Source: Puffinus mauretanicus
Taxonomy: Eukaryota > Chordata > Aves > Procellariiformes > Procellariidae
DNA length: 64,000 nucleotides
Assembly: GCA_023333565.1 (NCBI GenBank)
Contig: JAJKFH010003627.1
Coordinates: forward strand, 6,181,501-6,245,500
Direction: 5' to 3'
The notes under the pieces were generated by a model. The model was not told the DNA's origin. It saw only the letters and a list, made by a program, of their open reading frames with translations, and ran no database searches. This document shows, piece by piece, positions 48,421 to 60,570 of this stretch; the first letter of the stretch is position 1; each line of letters starts with the position of its first letter. A program made the translations under genes and the position numbers.

Positions 48421-51400
48421 ATACACCCGCAAAGCACCGAAGTTTTTGCCTGACTTGAAATGTGGGAATTAATGCATTTTGCAGGCACCACCTGCCCTTG
48501 ATACTGCCTGTATGCTGGAGCGTGCCATTGCTTTGGGTCCAGCACGAACCGGGTGATGTCTTTGCACCTGTACAGGTATGGATGTGGTGCATGGGCAGCG
48601 CTACAGGACCCCTCACCTCCGAGCCACAGGGAGTCAGGGAATTAATGCTATTAAGAGCAGAGGATCCAATCTCCTGCCCAGATTTTCCTCTTCACCTAAC
48701 AACCCTGTAGCCTGGGGACAGCTGTAGGTGGCTGAGAGTTGGATTTGGTGTATTCAGTCTTTATTTTGCATGCTTCAGGGGCACTCTGTTGTGTGTGGAG
48801 AAGGTTGGTTGTTTTTATTTTGCATTTTTTCTCTGAAGTATATGACTTTTTCATCAGGGTGAAAATCTGTCAAATGGCCATTTCAGACTGCCTAGAAATT
48901 ATGAGGTTCTGGAATCTATTAAAGCATAAATGTCAAAAGAAAATTACTGCAGAGTTTGTCTGGCCTTTCTTGTTTTACTCCTTGATGTTCACTTTCCTTG
49001 TTTGCTGATGTATGCTCTTTGTGCAGGGGTTAAAGAAAAAAAATCTTATTAAAAAAGATGCTACAGTTATTAACTATTTTTGCATGTCTGCAATGTGCAG
49101 GCTCTGTATGTGTGTATGCATATGGACGGTTTTCCATCAAGATAAACCTGCTTAGAAAAATGTTGTGGTTAAAAAAAAAAAAAAGAGAGAGAGAGACTGG
49201 ATGCCAGAAAACCAGAACTAAATCATTCTCTTTTTTCCCTGTGAATATTTCTGAATTATACTTGTAATGCACCGTAACAACAAACAACATGTTTTCTTAA
49301 GTGTAAGTAGTTTTGCTGTTGAGAAAGTCTGTGCCAAAGCTATTTTTGAGCAAGCAGATGTCAAGGGCCTAAACAAAACCTGAAGTGTGCATAGGCATTA
49401 TGAATTGCACTTGCATTCAGAGACAGACTGAAGACAGAGAGCTTGTTAAATTTTACTAGGTTGTCTGCGAAAAGATGCCGTTTAGGTGACTACGTGGTAT
49501 GAGATTGATGATGGCATATGTACCAGCCCCTTCCAAAGCTCAACCTATCATCTTTGTTTTTCTTTTAAAGCACTTTGTACTGCCAATATACAATTGAAAT
49601 AAAATTCAAAAAAGGGTCAGATCCTCTGTTGGTTGGCACAACTCGTCAGCCTTATTTCTGCTAGCCCTGAGGACACTGGACGGAGACTTGGTCCAGAGTA
49701 GGTGCCATCAATGGCTGAGGGATGTCCCAAGTAGGAGATGAGCAGTACCAGGAGCAAGTGCAGAGAGGTGGCCTGTATCCCTTCTTCCCAAATGCTGGAA
49801 ATCACTTCCATGTCTATAGGAGTCATCAGGAGTTACTGGTGTACGCAATACTGGGAAAGCAATCTGAACAGGCAAACTGAAAGACATCCCAGAGTTTGAC
49901 GGCTTTGTGAACTTTCCTTTCTCCAGTTTCTGTCTGCATAGGTGTGTTTAGTTTATTACATATTTCATATAGCACTGGGAAAAGGTGTGGGACAGTCTGG
50001 AGGTTCCAAGGATTTAAGAACTGGAAACCTACAATTAATTTTGGTTAAGGAATTGCGATGGATTTAGATGTTTTAAGCAGCAAAGAATGAGCTAAGGGTC
50101 TTGTGCAGTTCTGCAGGGCTGGAGTAAGTCCAGGCACAGTTTGCTGCTGGGAAGGAAGTTATGACAATACCATGTCTGGAAGGACAGGACGGCTTCTCGG
50201 TTCGGCTTAGCAAAGCCTGGGGGCCTGATGCACATCTACACGAGTGCTCCCTTGCACTGTGGCGGAGGTGTTGATTATTGTCAGCAGGCTGCGATGCCGT
50301 AAGTGAAAATCAGACGTGTTTTACAGGGAACACTAGGAAGGTTGGCAGGACACCTTTTTTCCATGTTTGCAAATAATGTGATGTGAAATTCAGCAGGTTT
50401 GTGGCTGTTGAACAGGGCCGCAGAGAGTCTATTAGGGCACATGTGTTTCCAAACTTTACCAGGGTCGAAATACCTCCCAGTAGCTGTGTATCAAACAATA
50501 AGGCATTAATTTTCCTGAGCACATGCTGTAGCACTGAACTGCACCAGAAGGGACGTTCAGAGAGCTCTGTTTGATCGGTGTAAGTCTGCGCAAGGGATCA
50601 CTAAAACCCAGTAAAATAACATTGCAATCCTTAGAAAGTGAGCTTGGTGAGACTGCAGCGATACCGCATCCCAGTGATCCCCTCGATCGTCCTCGGCAGA
50701 GCATCCATCACTAGAAAACATGCCTTGTTGACTAAAACACTGTCCAGAACTTGTCACATGTTTTATTATTACCTCACCAATTATGTCATAGGATATGCTT
50801 AATAAAATACTTTGGGGAAAAAATTCAGCAATTTTAATATATGTGCAACACCTTCATTGTACTATGTCTCTTGCTAGTTTGTGATCCACTGGCATTTGGT
50901 GTATTAGCAATAAAAGCCTTCAAGGCCATGCAGCTGATCCCAGAGCCTGGCTACAGATATGCATGAGAGGGTAAAAAAAGTGTTTTTTTCATTTACTTTA
51001 GCTTTATGACTGTTAAACAGATGCTGAGATTCTCTAAGCATCTCTGAGTCTAGTTAGCTGCACAAACAGGGGTGATGGCAGATATAATGCTTGATTTCAG
51101 AAATGGTATTTTTCTTTCTTGGAAATTCTTTATATTTACAATGCATAACAGTTTTTTCTGGGATTTTGAAGTTCTGGAGAAAGTTAGTATTAGTCCCGAA
51201 TTTAGAACTAGAATTTGATCTTTGTAGTACTGCTTCCCATGAGTTGAATTAGCTGGAACTAAGGCAAATAATTTCTTGTTGGATTGCTGCCAGTGCTGAA
51301 AGTCAAATAGTTTGGGGGTGAACTCCAAAGGAAAAGTTTTTTTCATATCCTGGGTGAAATTAAACAAGAATAGCTTTAATTCAAACACAATTTTCGGAAC

Positions 51401-54400
51401 ACAAGATTTTCCTTGACTTCTGACAAAAACAGTTGTGGAGTATTTTGAAAACTCAACATGTTATTAAGATGCGTCAGTCTGAGAAATAAAAATGTATAAT
51501 AATTTATTCTGAAACTTTTGTAGTAAAATGTTTTAAATAATTTTACTTTTTCCATTGAAACACTCCAGTGAATATTCTAAATTTATTTAATTTCTTTAAG
51601 TGTTAATAATTTAAATAAAGGTCATTTACATAGATCCATACAACATACGTCATGTCGACAGTTTCTCAAATTTCTAGACAGCAGACATAGAAGCACGAAG
51701 TTGTTTCTTATTTACTAGAAACTATATAAAAGCTTAGATCAAGAGATTGCATTTGCGAAAACTCCTTGTAACATGTTACTTGTAATTTTTCCTTATAATG
51801 ACAAAATTCATTGAGTAGACTTGGGCAGGCTTTAATAAAATCCATGTACCTCTGAATAGCTCAGAGGCTATGAAGTGGAAACCAGCCATACTATCTATAC
51901 ATTGCAGCTCAGGTGGTGCAAGCTGGGGTCCTTCCCCTCATACAAGTGATCAAAGGAAAGGCATAAATAAGCTGAAGATATGACTGCCCGACCCAATGCA
52001 GAAGGAAACATTCCTGAGATGTTCCACCACCTGAAGTTGGGTGGAAGGGGACCTGAGTTTCTTCTCACAAGCTCTCAACAGGAGTTAGCAAGAAGAAGAC
52101 AAATCCATGGTATGGTTGAAAGGGACAACTTCAGCCTCTGTGAGGCCAAACAGTGCAAATTTTATGGGTGATTATAGGGCTGTGCAGGCCACCACCAGGT
52201 CCAGGGCCTCTGAATGAAGGAGGACAACACACTGGAGAAGGCAGTCCAGGAGAATGTAATGATAATAGCAGCCCTAGACCTAGGTTTGTGAGAGGAAACA
52301 AGAAGATTACCTCACAAAATAAATATTACTTAAGCTATTCACTTAAGAAAGGAAAGTTAATGCCTAGGCATCATGCCTAAATGTAAGAGATTTATCCTTC
52401 TCTTAGAACTGTGCTGCTTCTGCCAGAAGTTCTGCATTACTGCATTAGGTTCTCCTGTGGGACTGCACTGCCATCTGGTTCAACCTATTGTTCTAAGGAC
52501 TTCTAAGACTATGTTTAAGAATCTAACCTACATTCTATATACAGTTATGCATACAATTATTTACATGGTTACACATGTGCACGCGCTGTTTATTGAGAAG
52601 CGCTGAGGTTTATGATAGGTAAGCAATGCCCTGTAGGCTATAGTAAGTGTTCGCAAGACTTCCAACCCAAGGCACAATAGTTCCCCGTACGAATGAAATC
52701 CCTAGTCAATGTATGTTTTATTACACTTTTGAAGAATGCATTTTCCTCTCCAAATCTGATTCACTTTCGCTTATTGTCTGTTGAAACATCTCTTTTTTAT
52801 AATTCAGAGGGACTTGCAAGACCTGTGGCCAGTAGAAGGACTCTAATGAAATCCATCTTGGGTAGAGAGGGATAGTCTTTATCCCCATATACAATGATAT
52901 GGGCGAGAGTGTGTATGACTGGAGGTCTGTACTCGAAACAAGCCACCATGGGAGCTGCCGGCCCTTGTGTGGGAAGATGGACTTGATAGAGGTATGCTTG
53001 TCTGGAGCACTGAAAGGTGCTGAGAGGGTCTCTTGTGTGCTGATGGGAGTTGCACTGAATCTCAAGATGAATCTCATCACTGTGGCAGGATCAGTGCTTT
53101 GCTGTCCTTGGTAATAAATGTTAAAGCCAGGGAAGTCTGGAGTACTGAAGTCTCCCCAGGAGAACTGCAGATGTTCATAGCCAATGGAAATGGTGCAAAA
53201 GCTCATGAAACCCAAGTGAAATGGAGAAACGGGTGGTGCCAGGACGGTGTCATGCAGGTAGCATGGCTGCTGATGGAGCCAGATTTTCTCCTCACACACA
53301 TGAGTGACTCTAATAAAGCCCCAACCTGTCTCTCACCTGAGAGATCCTGGCCATACATACAAATGCACAACCAAAAAACACCTCTTTGATTAACTCTCCC
53401 TGGGCCTCGTTCTGTGGGCCTTACTCCTTATGAGTAGGATTCACTTGTGCGGCGAGTCTGCAGGTGGTGAGGATGTTCAGCGCCTCCCTAAGCTGAGACT
53501 TTAGCCTGGAAATCCAAGTGACTTTCCTTTCCTGACGTATGAGTGCTTTCAGCTAGCCATAATTGCACTTTAATTATTTGCAATTTAACTGGAGTCAAGG
53601 AGTTGCTACTCCACAAGACAAAGTGTTGTATTTAGATCCTGGCTGGGGGTGTAGTTGCTTACAGTGTTTATCCCTCCAGGTACAGAGTCACTGGGGTGGC
53701 CCTTTGGATGTCTGGACATTGCGTGTCCATACCCAGTGCATCCTGTAGGCATTCAGACAGGCTTTCCTTTCAGCTTGTGGTGGTATCTGAACATCATCTA
53801 GAGCCAGGGTGTATGAACATCGTGTGGAGCCAGGATGGGAGCGTGCTAACGATCTGTGTGTGCACGTGTGTGCACACAGGCTGGAAAAGCATTGCTCCAT
53901 CCACAGATGGCTGCGTAGGGAGTAACCACAACACTGCAGAGAACCTCTTAACGCTGTGGGCTAGGGCTTTACAAGCAAAAGAAAACCCCAGTGAAAACAA
54001 ACAGGCCCCGGGCTAATGATCTGCTGCTTGTGTTTTGTGAATGGGGATGTGGGACAAGGATGCTGGAGAAAGGCAGGGTGGATGTGGAGCTGTTTAGCGT
54101 GCTCGGTAGCTGGGGGTCTTTTTCCTATCATGGCTCAGTCAAGCACAACCTCAGGTTTCAACGGCTGGTTAGCCACATCCATTCCAGGGTTTATTTTATT
54201 ATATTTTATTTTTATTGTTATTGTTGTTTTGTAACCAGGAGGGCTGCAGTGGTTTCCAGCGTGCTACATCTCTGCAGACCTTGTGAGCCTCTCCTGTGTG
54301 AAGTGGGAAGGAAGGAGAAAGACACGTTTGAAACGAAAACAAAATAGGAAAAAAAAGAGCGCTGGTATTTGCTGAGGAATGCTCCCCACAATGCTGAAGT

Positions 54401-55160
54401 TGCATAAGTGCCGTCTTTGTTTCAATCAAAAATCTGCTTTTTGGGTTGAAACAAGGCCACCACTAACAAGGCCAGGAAAGAAATTTCCTAATGGTTCGAA
54501 GTGAATTTAGGATTTTGATGGAGCATTTGATTCTGGGTATGGTTCATATAGCTGAAGAAACAGAAATACAGTCCCTCCACATCAGCCAATACATACAAAA
54601 ATGCCACAGTGCAGACGCAGCCCAGGCACCCTCGCCACACGGCTAATGGATTTGAAGGGGAACCCTATTCCTCTATGAGCAGGGGAAACGATGAAGTGAC
54701 AGATAAGGGAACTCAAAGGGAATGACACAAGGTATTTTGCAGCATTTGGGATGAATTTTATGGTGAGATGGATTGATTACAGGCGCTGTTATTGGGCCGT
54801 ACAAATCCTCGGTGGCAATGAACCAGCCCGGGCTGAATTTGGCTTAGATAGTGCATTATATAATCCTCTGAAGTTTGCATGGAGTGTGTTTTCCTATCTG
54901 AGGTTTTTTCCCCCTTTAATTCCTTCATTTCCTTGGTCAGTTCCTGAAACATTCCCTTTTCCTCTTTTAACATTCATCACCCCGAGAACTAGTTTGGGAG
55001 CAATGGGCAGCCTGTACCAGCGAGTGCGATGATTTTTCTGCTGTATCTCTGTGTCTCAGAGCACCCTTCTGAGGTTCCAGGAGAGAAGCAGGTGAAAGCG
55101 TTTGCCACAAAACACAAGTGCTGTGATGTCGCGCACATTCATTATTCAGCCTCACATCTT
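48421..55160. other. Long unique stretch, no gene recognised
   Basis: Contains an A14 run passing into (GA)n at 49171-49195, AT-rich DNA at 51.45-51.65 kb, and a T-rich run at 54186-54230. The 192-codon minus frame at 52721-53299 is the longest in the window but has no recognisable domain, low-complexity bias or paralogous copy here, and is within chance length. The 54.72-54.87 kb part is repeat-free with a GATTGATTACAG word and might be conserved. Confidence 0.5.
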
Positions 55161-55164
55161 CGCT

Positions 55165-55220
55165 ACCTGTGGACCCATCCTGCACCCACCCTGCCCCTTG
55201 GGCAAACCACGTCTCTCATT
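55165..55220 (+). mobile_element. Possible MIR-type SINE scrap
   Basis: 'CCCCTTGGGCAAACCACGTC' followed by TCTC parallels the MIR word 'CCTTGGGCAAGTCACTT...CTCTC'. The remainder is diverged. Confidence 0.35.
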
Positions 55221-56080
55221 AATCCAGAGCTGCTTCTCAGAAATGGGTATGTTGCCACTATCATGGTGTTAGTCTGTAAGAACTGGTCAGATCCCACCCA
55301 GCCACCAGACAGGAGCTGGTGGTAAATATTCAGCATGTAAGCGCAGTGATCTTTTTCCACGTGTTTCTGGCCAGTGTGGGGCAGACAGGCATTTTGAGAA
55401 CTTCCTGAGCTGGAGGCTACATCTGCAAGATAGGTCAGACTACTCCCAACAGTAAAAAATGTTAGACAGCTTCATCCTGAAGTGTCTCCGAGTAGCCCAG
55501 GTTGGCTTTCCCAGCAGCTGCTAGTCAAATTACACCACCTGAAAGCCGTGAAACCCAAAAGGAAAGAGTGGAGAGAGAGCAGAAAACCACTATCCATCGC
55601 TTTCATAAGCAACTCACCTTTTCTTCCTGTAGCGATAGTTCTTTCTGTCCCAGGTAATTGAATTTGACACATTTTAACCATGCTAACCTTTGGCTTTCAA
55701 CACATCTCTCATATTGTGGTCAATTATTTTTTAGCAAGGCAAATACCATCTGCAGTTACACTAGTGAAAATAAAATCACATGGGCCATCAGTTCCCGTGC
55801 TTCAGGCATAAGCTCACAACAGTTGAGGTCAGGAAGAAATCACACCACTCGTAGCAGATTGAGGCTTCGACGCCTTCTCCTGTAGCATCTGGAAGCGGCA
55901 ACTGCTGGAAGCAGGATAACAACCCTGCTGGGCCAAATCCTGCTATGATCCAGAGCAGGTCTTTATGAGGCTTCTCCACTACAGAGTATTGTACTTACCA
56001 CTTTGTTTTCCTCCCTGGTGGAACTAAGCCTACGTGATTGGCACTGATTACTTTTCATTCTTGGCTGTGCGGGCACTTGT
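55221..56080. other. Unique DNA, nothing recognised
   Basis: Only short frames (at most 75 codons). The phrase 'GGGCCAAATCCTGC' near 55931 is common in old amniote repeats but is isolated here. Confidence 0.5.
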
Positions 56081-56155
56081 AGCAAGAGTAGGTCACACAA
56101 GAAACGTGTGGCAGAGCCAGAAGTAAAAACCCAGCTGCCTTACTCCAGTCATAGG
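56081..56155 (-). mobile_element. MIR-type SINE fragment (antisense)
   Basis: 'GGTCACACAAGAAACGTGTG', 'GCAGAGCCAGAAGTAAAAAC' and 'CCAGCTGCCTTACTCCAGTC' match the reverse-strand MIR order 'GGTCACACAGGAAGTCTGTGGCAGAGCCAGGAATAGAACCC...TCCTGACTCCCAGTC'. This is one of the clearer SINE pieces. Confidence 0.7.
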
Positions 56156-56334
56156 CAAAAGAGCCAAGCCCAGCTTTCTGTCTCACAAAAAAAAAGCCAT
56201 TTTAATGAGAGCAGCCCAGAGGGGTTTGCATGGGTGGCAGATGAATGATTCAATGTGTGTCCAAGTGCACAAATTCCTGGACCATGAAGCCAAAAAGTGA
56301 GGATTCCCTATTGCTGGTGCTTTCTTCTGTAAAG

Positions 56335-56385
56335 CTTTGTGCAAATTCCTACCTCAGTTTCCCCACCTACTATAAAGCTGGATGG
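56335..56385 (+). mobile_element. Probable MIR-type SINE scrap
   Basis: 'CTACCTCAGTTTCCCCACCT' followed by ACTATAAAGCTGGATGG matches the MIR word 'GCCTCAGTTTCCCCATCTGTAAAATGGGGA'. Confidence 0.45.
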
Positions 56386-58194
56386 TTTTTCCCTTTTTTT
56401 GCTCAGTAAATTGAGATCTCTAGATGAAAACTACTGAAGCTTGTTACATTGGTACTTTCCCTAGGGGTGGCATCATGTGATTTGCTTGCTTTATGGCAAA
56501 GAAGGAAACGTGCCTGTTCCTCTCCCAGCTTCATGTCCTGACAGGTTGTGCCGCGGCCAGGAGGAGCATCATTGCACCATCAGCCACGCCAGAAGCTTCT
56601 CCTCTTAGACAAAGCCAGGTGGACTCATGAGGTTCTGCCTGCCTCTAATGACTGCCCTCGGATGACATTGGCAGATTTCCTTCCCTTAATCATGTAGAAA
56701 GGACTTGACAGTCTGTATTACAGCTTTACAAGAATACAAGCTTGCAGGAAATTTTATGGATGAAATAAATCTCTTTAAAGGAATGCCAAGACTCTAGGAC
56801 ACTTGAGATTTGGGGTTTGAGTGTGTATATATTTATTTGTATACATTTATATGGTTCCCTGTTTCCACATGCCTCCCTCTGTGGAATAGTAATGATCCTG
56901 CAGATTCCCTGCTCTCATGACTACCATGAAATGCTGATATGTTAAACTGCCTGAGCAAGATGCTGATGCCCTCCATCTTCTCCTCTGGAGAGAGAATAGA
57001 AGGAACCTGAACTTAATGGAGCAGCCAGCTGGTGGGCTGGTGTGAAGCCATTGCTTCCCCAAGGAGTGAAGGTTACAGGCCTAATGAGAATCCAGCAGCA
57101 AAAAGTGGATCTAAGAGTTTCTGGGTGGTAATATTAACACTTTGGTAATGGCTTAGAGGAAAGCCCTAAGTCCTCTTGGACCTGGCTTCTGCCTGGTCGA
57201 GAAACCGCGGAGCTCAGATGAACGTTGTTCCAGCTGGAACAGAGCCTCCAAAATGCTCCGTCTTGGAGAGGGGGAGAGGCAAAGGAGAGGATTGAACACA
57301 GACAACAGGGAAGGCAAGATGGAAATATCAGAAGACTCAAAGAGAGGCAGGAACCTCTTTTGCTCTCTGGATGGTGCTGGGCCACCCCTTTCATCTTGAG
57401 CTGTTCTCAAGAGGAAATGGGAAGGAATCCAAAGTGGTGCTTGTGTCTTAACAAAAGTTCCCAAAGGGCATCTCTTCCATACAGACACAAAGACACACAT
57501 GCACATTCCAGATCCCTGTCTTCTACACTTCACATGCTCAGGAATGTCCTGCAGGGTCGTGCTGTCAGTGTTTCCAACAAAGACGGTTAATATTCCTACA
57601 TTGCCAAGCAATGCATGGATATAGCTAGGAGAACACGTTTTTGTTTAAACAGCAAAACAAGCAAGTAGGTTCCCCATTCCTTCCCTCCTCCTGTCTGCAG
57701 TTCAAGTGGACTCCTAGTCCTGGGGTATTATTCCTGGCTGAGAGGGAAAGTTTGAAAAGGGAAAGTATGAGTCCCCTGTTACTGCTCTTGGCAGCTCATC
57801 ACGCTATTCCTGTAATACTGCAGCACAGGTCTGGCCAGGGAGCAAAGCGCAAAAGATGGGAATTTGGGAGAACCAAGAAATGCTTCAGGTCAGAAGCAAT
57901 ATACCATGAGGGGAGATGGAGATGTGGAGGTGGGGTGAACAGATGGGCTCCTTCAAGCCTCCATCCAGTTCATGCCCTGAGCTGGGGAAAGACACACACA
58001 GCAAGGAGAAGACAGCAATCGCCTCTTGGGGTGTTTTGCCCAGATAAACCCTTTTTTGAGTATATCCATTTCCAAATGTGGAAGTCCCTGCAAAAAAAAA
58101 AAAAAAAAAGACAGGAGGCAAATTGTTGCCGCTTGTAGAAGACTCGAAGTACTAGGCTTTAGGTACAGCCAAGGAGAGTCAGGTTTGATCTTGG
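56386..58194. other. Unique DNA, no gene recognised
   Basis: Minus-strand 152-codon (57153-57611) and plus-strand 165-codon (57641-58138) frames have no recognisable domain. The latter ends in a run of 18 A (58092-58109), which encodes a lysine stretch and is a simple repeat. Confidence 0.5.
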
Positions 58195-58305
58195 CGAGGT
58201 CTTTCCTAGCAGGAGACGGGGAAGAGATTGGGCAAGATGTCGAGCTTCCACTGCGGGAGATTTTTCAAGGGAGATTAGATGTGCGTCTGTCAAGAACTGG
58301 CTTAT
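58195..58305 (+). mobile_element. Possible ancient CR1-group LINE fragment
   Basis: 'GGGAGATTTTTCAAGGGAGA' followed by 'TTAGATGTGCGTCTGTCAAG' and AACTGG resembles the late 3' region of old CR1-group LINEs ('GAGGTTTTTAAGGAGAGATTAGACAAGCACCTGTCAGGGATGG'). The left part is poorly matched. Confidence 0.45.
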
Positions 58306-59664
58306 TTTCTGCAATTCCGTATTAGACCTAAAGATATCTCTGCATTACAGATCGGAGGAGACTAAACTGTAGGCTGCTGGCAGACATCATAGTGATGGTT
58401 CCCACAACAGCAGAATACTGCTTAGGTGATACACACCTAGATCACCCTAACAGACCGTTCTCTGCCGTCCCAGGCCATTTGACTGGGGTGAGGTAGAGGG
58501 AGGTCATTGTATCTGAACACTTAAACCGTGCATACCAGTCAGGCATTCGTTTTCTATACCCAATCTATAGCCACTGATCTAGGCTGCTCAAACTCTCCTC
58601 TTCCACTGTTACAGCCTCTGGTGCTTCTACAGACGGTCTAGGGCAAAAATAACCTCTAGACAAGTGTGTGCATGTGTATGGGGGAGGAAATCCTTCCTGA
58701 TCCTGAAGACATCTGAAGTCCTGAAACAGAAGAGTTTGTTATATCCATTCCCTGCAAGCAGGGCCAGGATTAAGACAGAGTATGTCAGAGTGAGTCCAAA
58801 TAACTCCATTCTCCTCAGCCCCATGAAAGATGAGAAGGAAAACACAGTCATTCCAGTTGCAAGAGAGGCCATGATGATCATCCAGCCTGATGCATTGAAG
58901 CAGGTTTAAAATGTGCTTTCTCAAGAAAATCTCTTCTCCCTGGATTTATTTTTTGATGTTAAATACACAAGACAGTAACTCCCTGGCTGTTCAAATTAGC
59001 TGCATGTTTCATAAAGAATGCCGACTTGAGACATTTTCTCCTGAAGTGTTAGCCTGTATAGTCCATGAGTCATACCATCCTGAACTGGCATAATCCCAAA
59101 TCACTCCTGTGATTGCGCCTGTGAAGAATCTGGCCCTGGCTTTGGTGCCTGTCATATGCACATCGAGTTCCTCCTTTGAATAACACAAACGGGAATGGGA
59201 TTCTGCAACTAAGGCAATCACTGAATTTTGAAAGTGTTGCCAGCAAAGGTCTTAAAGCTTCAGCTCTCTACCACCCAAACCTCTATTCCGTGTCTTTGGG
59301 AAGGATGCCTGACATCCTGAACGTCTGTTTTGTAAGGGAGGTTTGCCTGGGAATAATCCTGTGAACTTGTGTGGCTTTCATGGTAATTAATTTTAATACA
59401 AGCACCCCTGTGTATTTGCAGAGCTGTAAAAATATGGTCAGATCAAAACCAGTAGATTTTGCCTTTGGATGAACGCTGAAGCCAGCACTTTAGGGAAAAA
59501 ATGAATGTTGGGTGTGCTCTGTGCAATCTTTGCTGCTTGTATAAGATACATCATGAATATTGAGTAGTAAAAGGAAAGGCTCTCCCCTCCAAATTTCACT
59601 CCCATGTAAATGGAGTGATTTCAGTTGTTCTCATGAACGAAGGATGGTGCATGAAGGGTTAATA
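58306..59664. other. Unique DNA, no gene recognised
   Basis: The wording 'GGAGGAAATCCTTCCTGATC' at about 58683-58702 recalls an L2/CR1-group LINE tail but is too short to call. No gene is seen. Confidence 0.5.
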
Positions 59665-59946
59665 CTTCCTTCTTTCCTTCCCTCCCTCCCTTCCTCCCTT
59701 CCTTCCTTCCTTTCTTCTTTCTTTCCTTCCCTCTCTCCCTCCCTTCCTTCCTTCTCCTTCTTTCTTTCCTTCCCTCCCTCCTTTCCTCCCTTCCTTCCTT
59801 CCCTTCTTCTTTCTTTCCTTCCCTCCCTCCCTCCCTTCCTTCCTTCCTTCTCCTTTCTTTCCTTCCCTCCCTCCCTCCCTCCCTTACTTCCCTTCTTCTT
59901 TCTTTCCTTCCCTCCCTCCCTTCCCTCCTTCCTTCCCTCTCCCCCC
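59665..59946. repeat. Polypyrimidine (TTCC)n/(CTTT)n block, 282 bp
   Basis: The plus strand is pyrimidine-only from 59665 to 59885. After a single A at 59886 it is pyrimidine-only again to 59946. It is built from TTCC, CCCT and TTCT units. The 13-mer CTTTCCTTCCCTC recurs at 59672, 59721, 59764, 59813, 59857 and 59902, a higher-order period of about 43-49 bp. Open frames on both strands (112-161 codons) are translations of this repeat and not genes. Such tracts can form triplex (H-) DNA. Confidence 0.97.
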
Positions 59947-60240
59947 GCCCCGTTAGCACAGCCCAGGTGCTGCCGGGCCTGGGACAGGCAGTGCAGCAGC
60001 CGCTGGGTTAGTTCCTGCTTCTGTTTGTTTCGTTTTCTGAAATGACGGTTGTTCTCCCGCTCCTTACGCGGCTGCGGTTCGCGCGGGCCCCAGGACCCGT
60101 GCGGGTCAGTGGGCACATGGGAGAGGCACGGGCGAGCGGGGCTGGGTTCGAAGCTCTGGGGAACAACTGCCCCTTGCGACCTGCGACTTGCAAAGTGGCA
60201 AAACCAGGACGTGCTGAGTCACGGCACGGCAGCTCGGCAG
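59947..60240. other. CpG-rich segment beside the polypyrimidine block
   Basis: About 22 CpGs occur in roughly 240 bp (dense around 60066-60103 and 60128-60137), directly following the polypyrimidine block. Overlapping frames of 61-83 codons show no domain. It may be an orphan CpG islet or part of a promoter/enhancer. No TATA box or clear initiator is recognised. Confidence 0.45.
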
Positions 60241-60285
60241 TGCTGGGAGTGATGACTCAGCAGTTCCCAGGGTTGAGTCTCAGCA
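60212..60285. promoter_or_regulatory. Inverted NF-E2/MAF (MARE) site cluster
   Basis: TGCTGAGTCA (60212-60221) and its exact reverse complement TGACTCAGCA (60253-60262) face each other about 40 bp apart. A third imperfect copy, TGAGTCTCAGCA, follows at 60274-60285. TGCTGAGTCA is the consensus for NF-E2 and related CNC-bZIP/small-MAF dimers. The cluster is directly visible. An enhancer role is inference from site type, spacing and the adjoining CpG-rich DNA. Confidence 0.5.
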
Positions 60286-60439
60286 GTTCTTGAAGTTATG
60301 ATCCACATAGGCCTAATCCTTGAAGGCGCTCAGTTCCTACTGTGAGCGACCACATCCTCCTTTCCCACTGGTTTACCTCCCAAGGTTCACCTTCTTGGGG
60401 CGCGACTGTGGGAATGCAGGGCCGGCAGAGATCCCCCCC

Positions 60440-60570
60440 GACACTGCTTTCATTAGCAAGCAGACTAATTATTTTTTCATAACTGCTATTAAAGGTATTA
60501 TTATCATTTAAGCATGTATGATATATAATTATGCAATTAGGATAATAATGACACTAATAACAGACACTGT
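60440..60570. promoter_or_regulatory. AT-rich homeodomain-word stretch
   Basis: CATTAG, CTAATTATT, ATAATTATGCAATTAGG and ACTAATAAC words crowd into about 110 bp of repeat-free AT-rich DNA next to GC-rich sequence on both sides. The sharp composition change makes it a candidate conserved element. Function is unproven. Confidence 0.25.

Noticed and set aside
52721..53299. 192-codon minus-strand open frame, longest in the window
   Set aside because: No recognisable domain or motif. With about 3 stops per 64 codons, a 64-kb window read in six frames is expected to give on the order of one frame of this length by chance.
57153..58138. 152-codon minus and 165-codon plus frames side by side
   Set aside because: No recognisable product. 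The plus frame ends in an A18 run, and neither has a paralog or motif.
58640..58910. Possible L2/CR1-group LINE tail around 'GAAATCCTTCCTGATCC'
   Set aside because: Only about 20 bases match the expected wording. The surrounding order is not convincing.
59560..60116. 161-codon plus and 161-codon minus frames rich in Ser/Pro/Phe/Leu or Arg/Glu/Gly/Lys
   Set aside because: They are translations of the polypyrimidine simple repeat in both directions.
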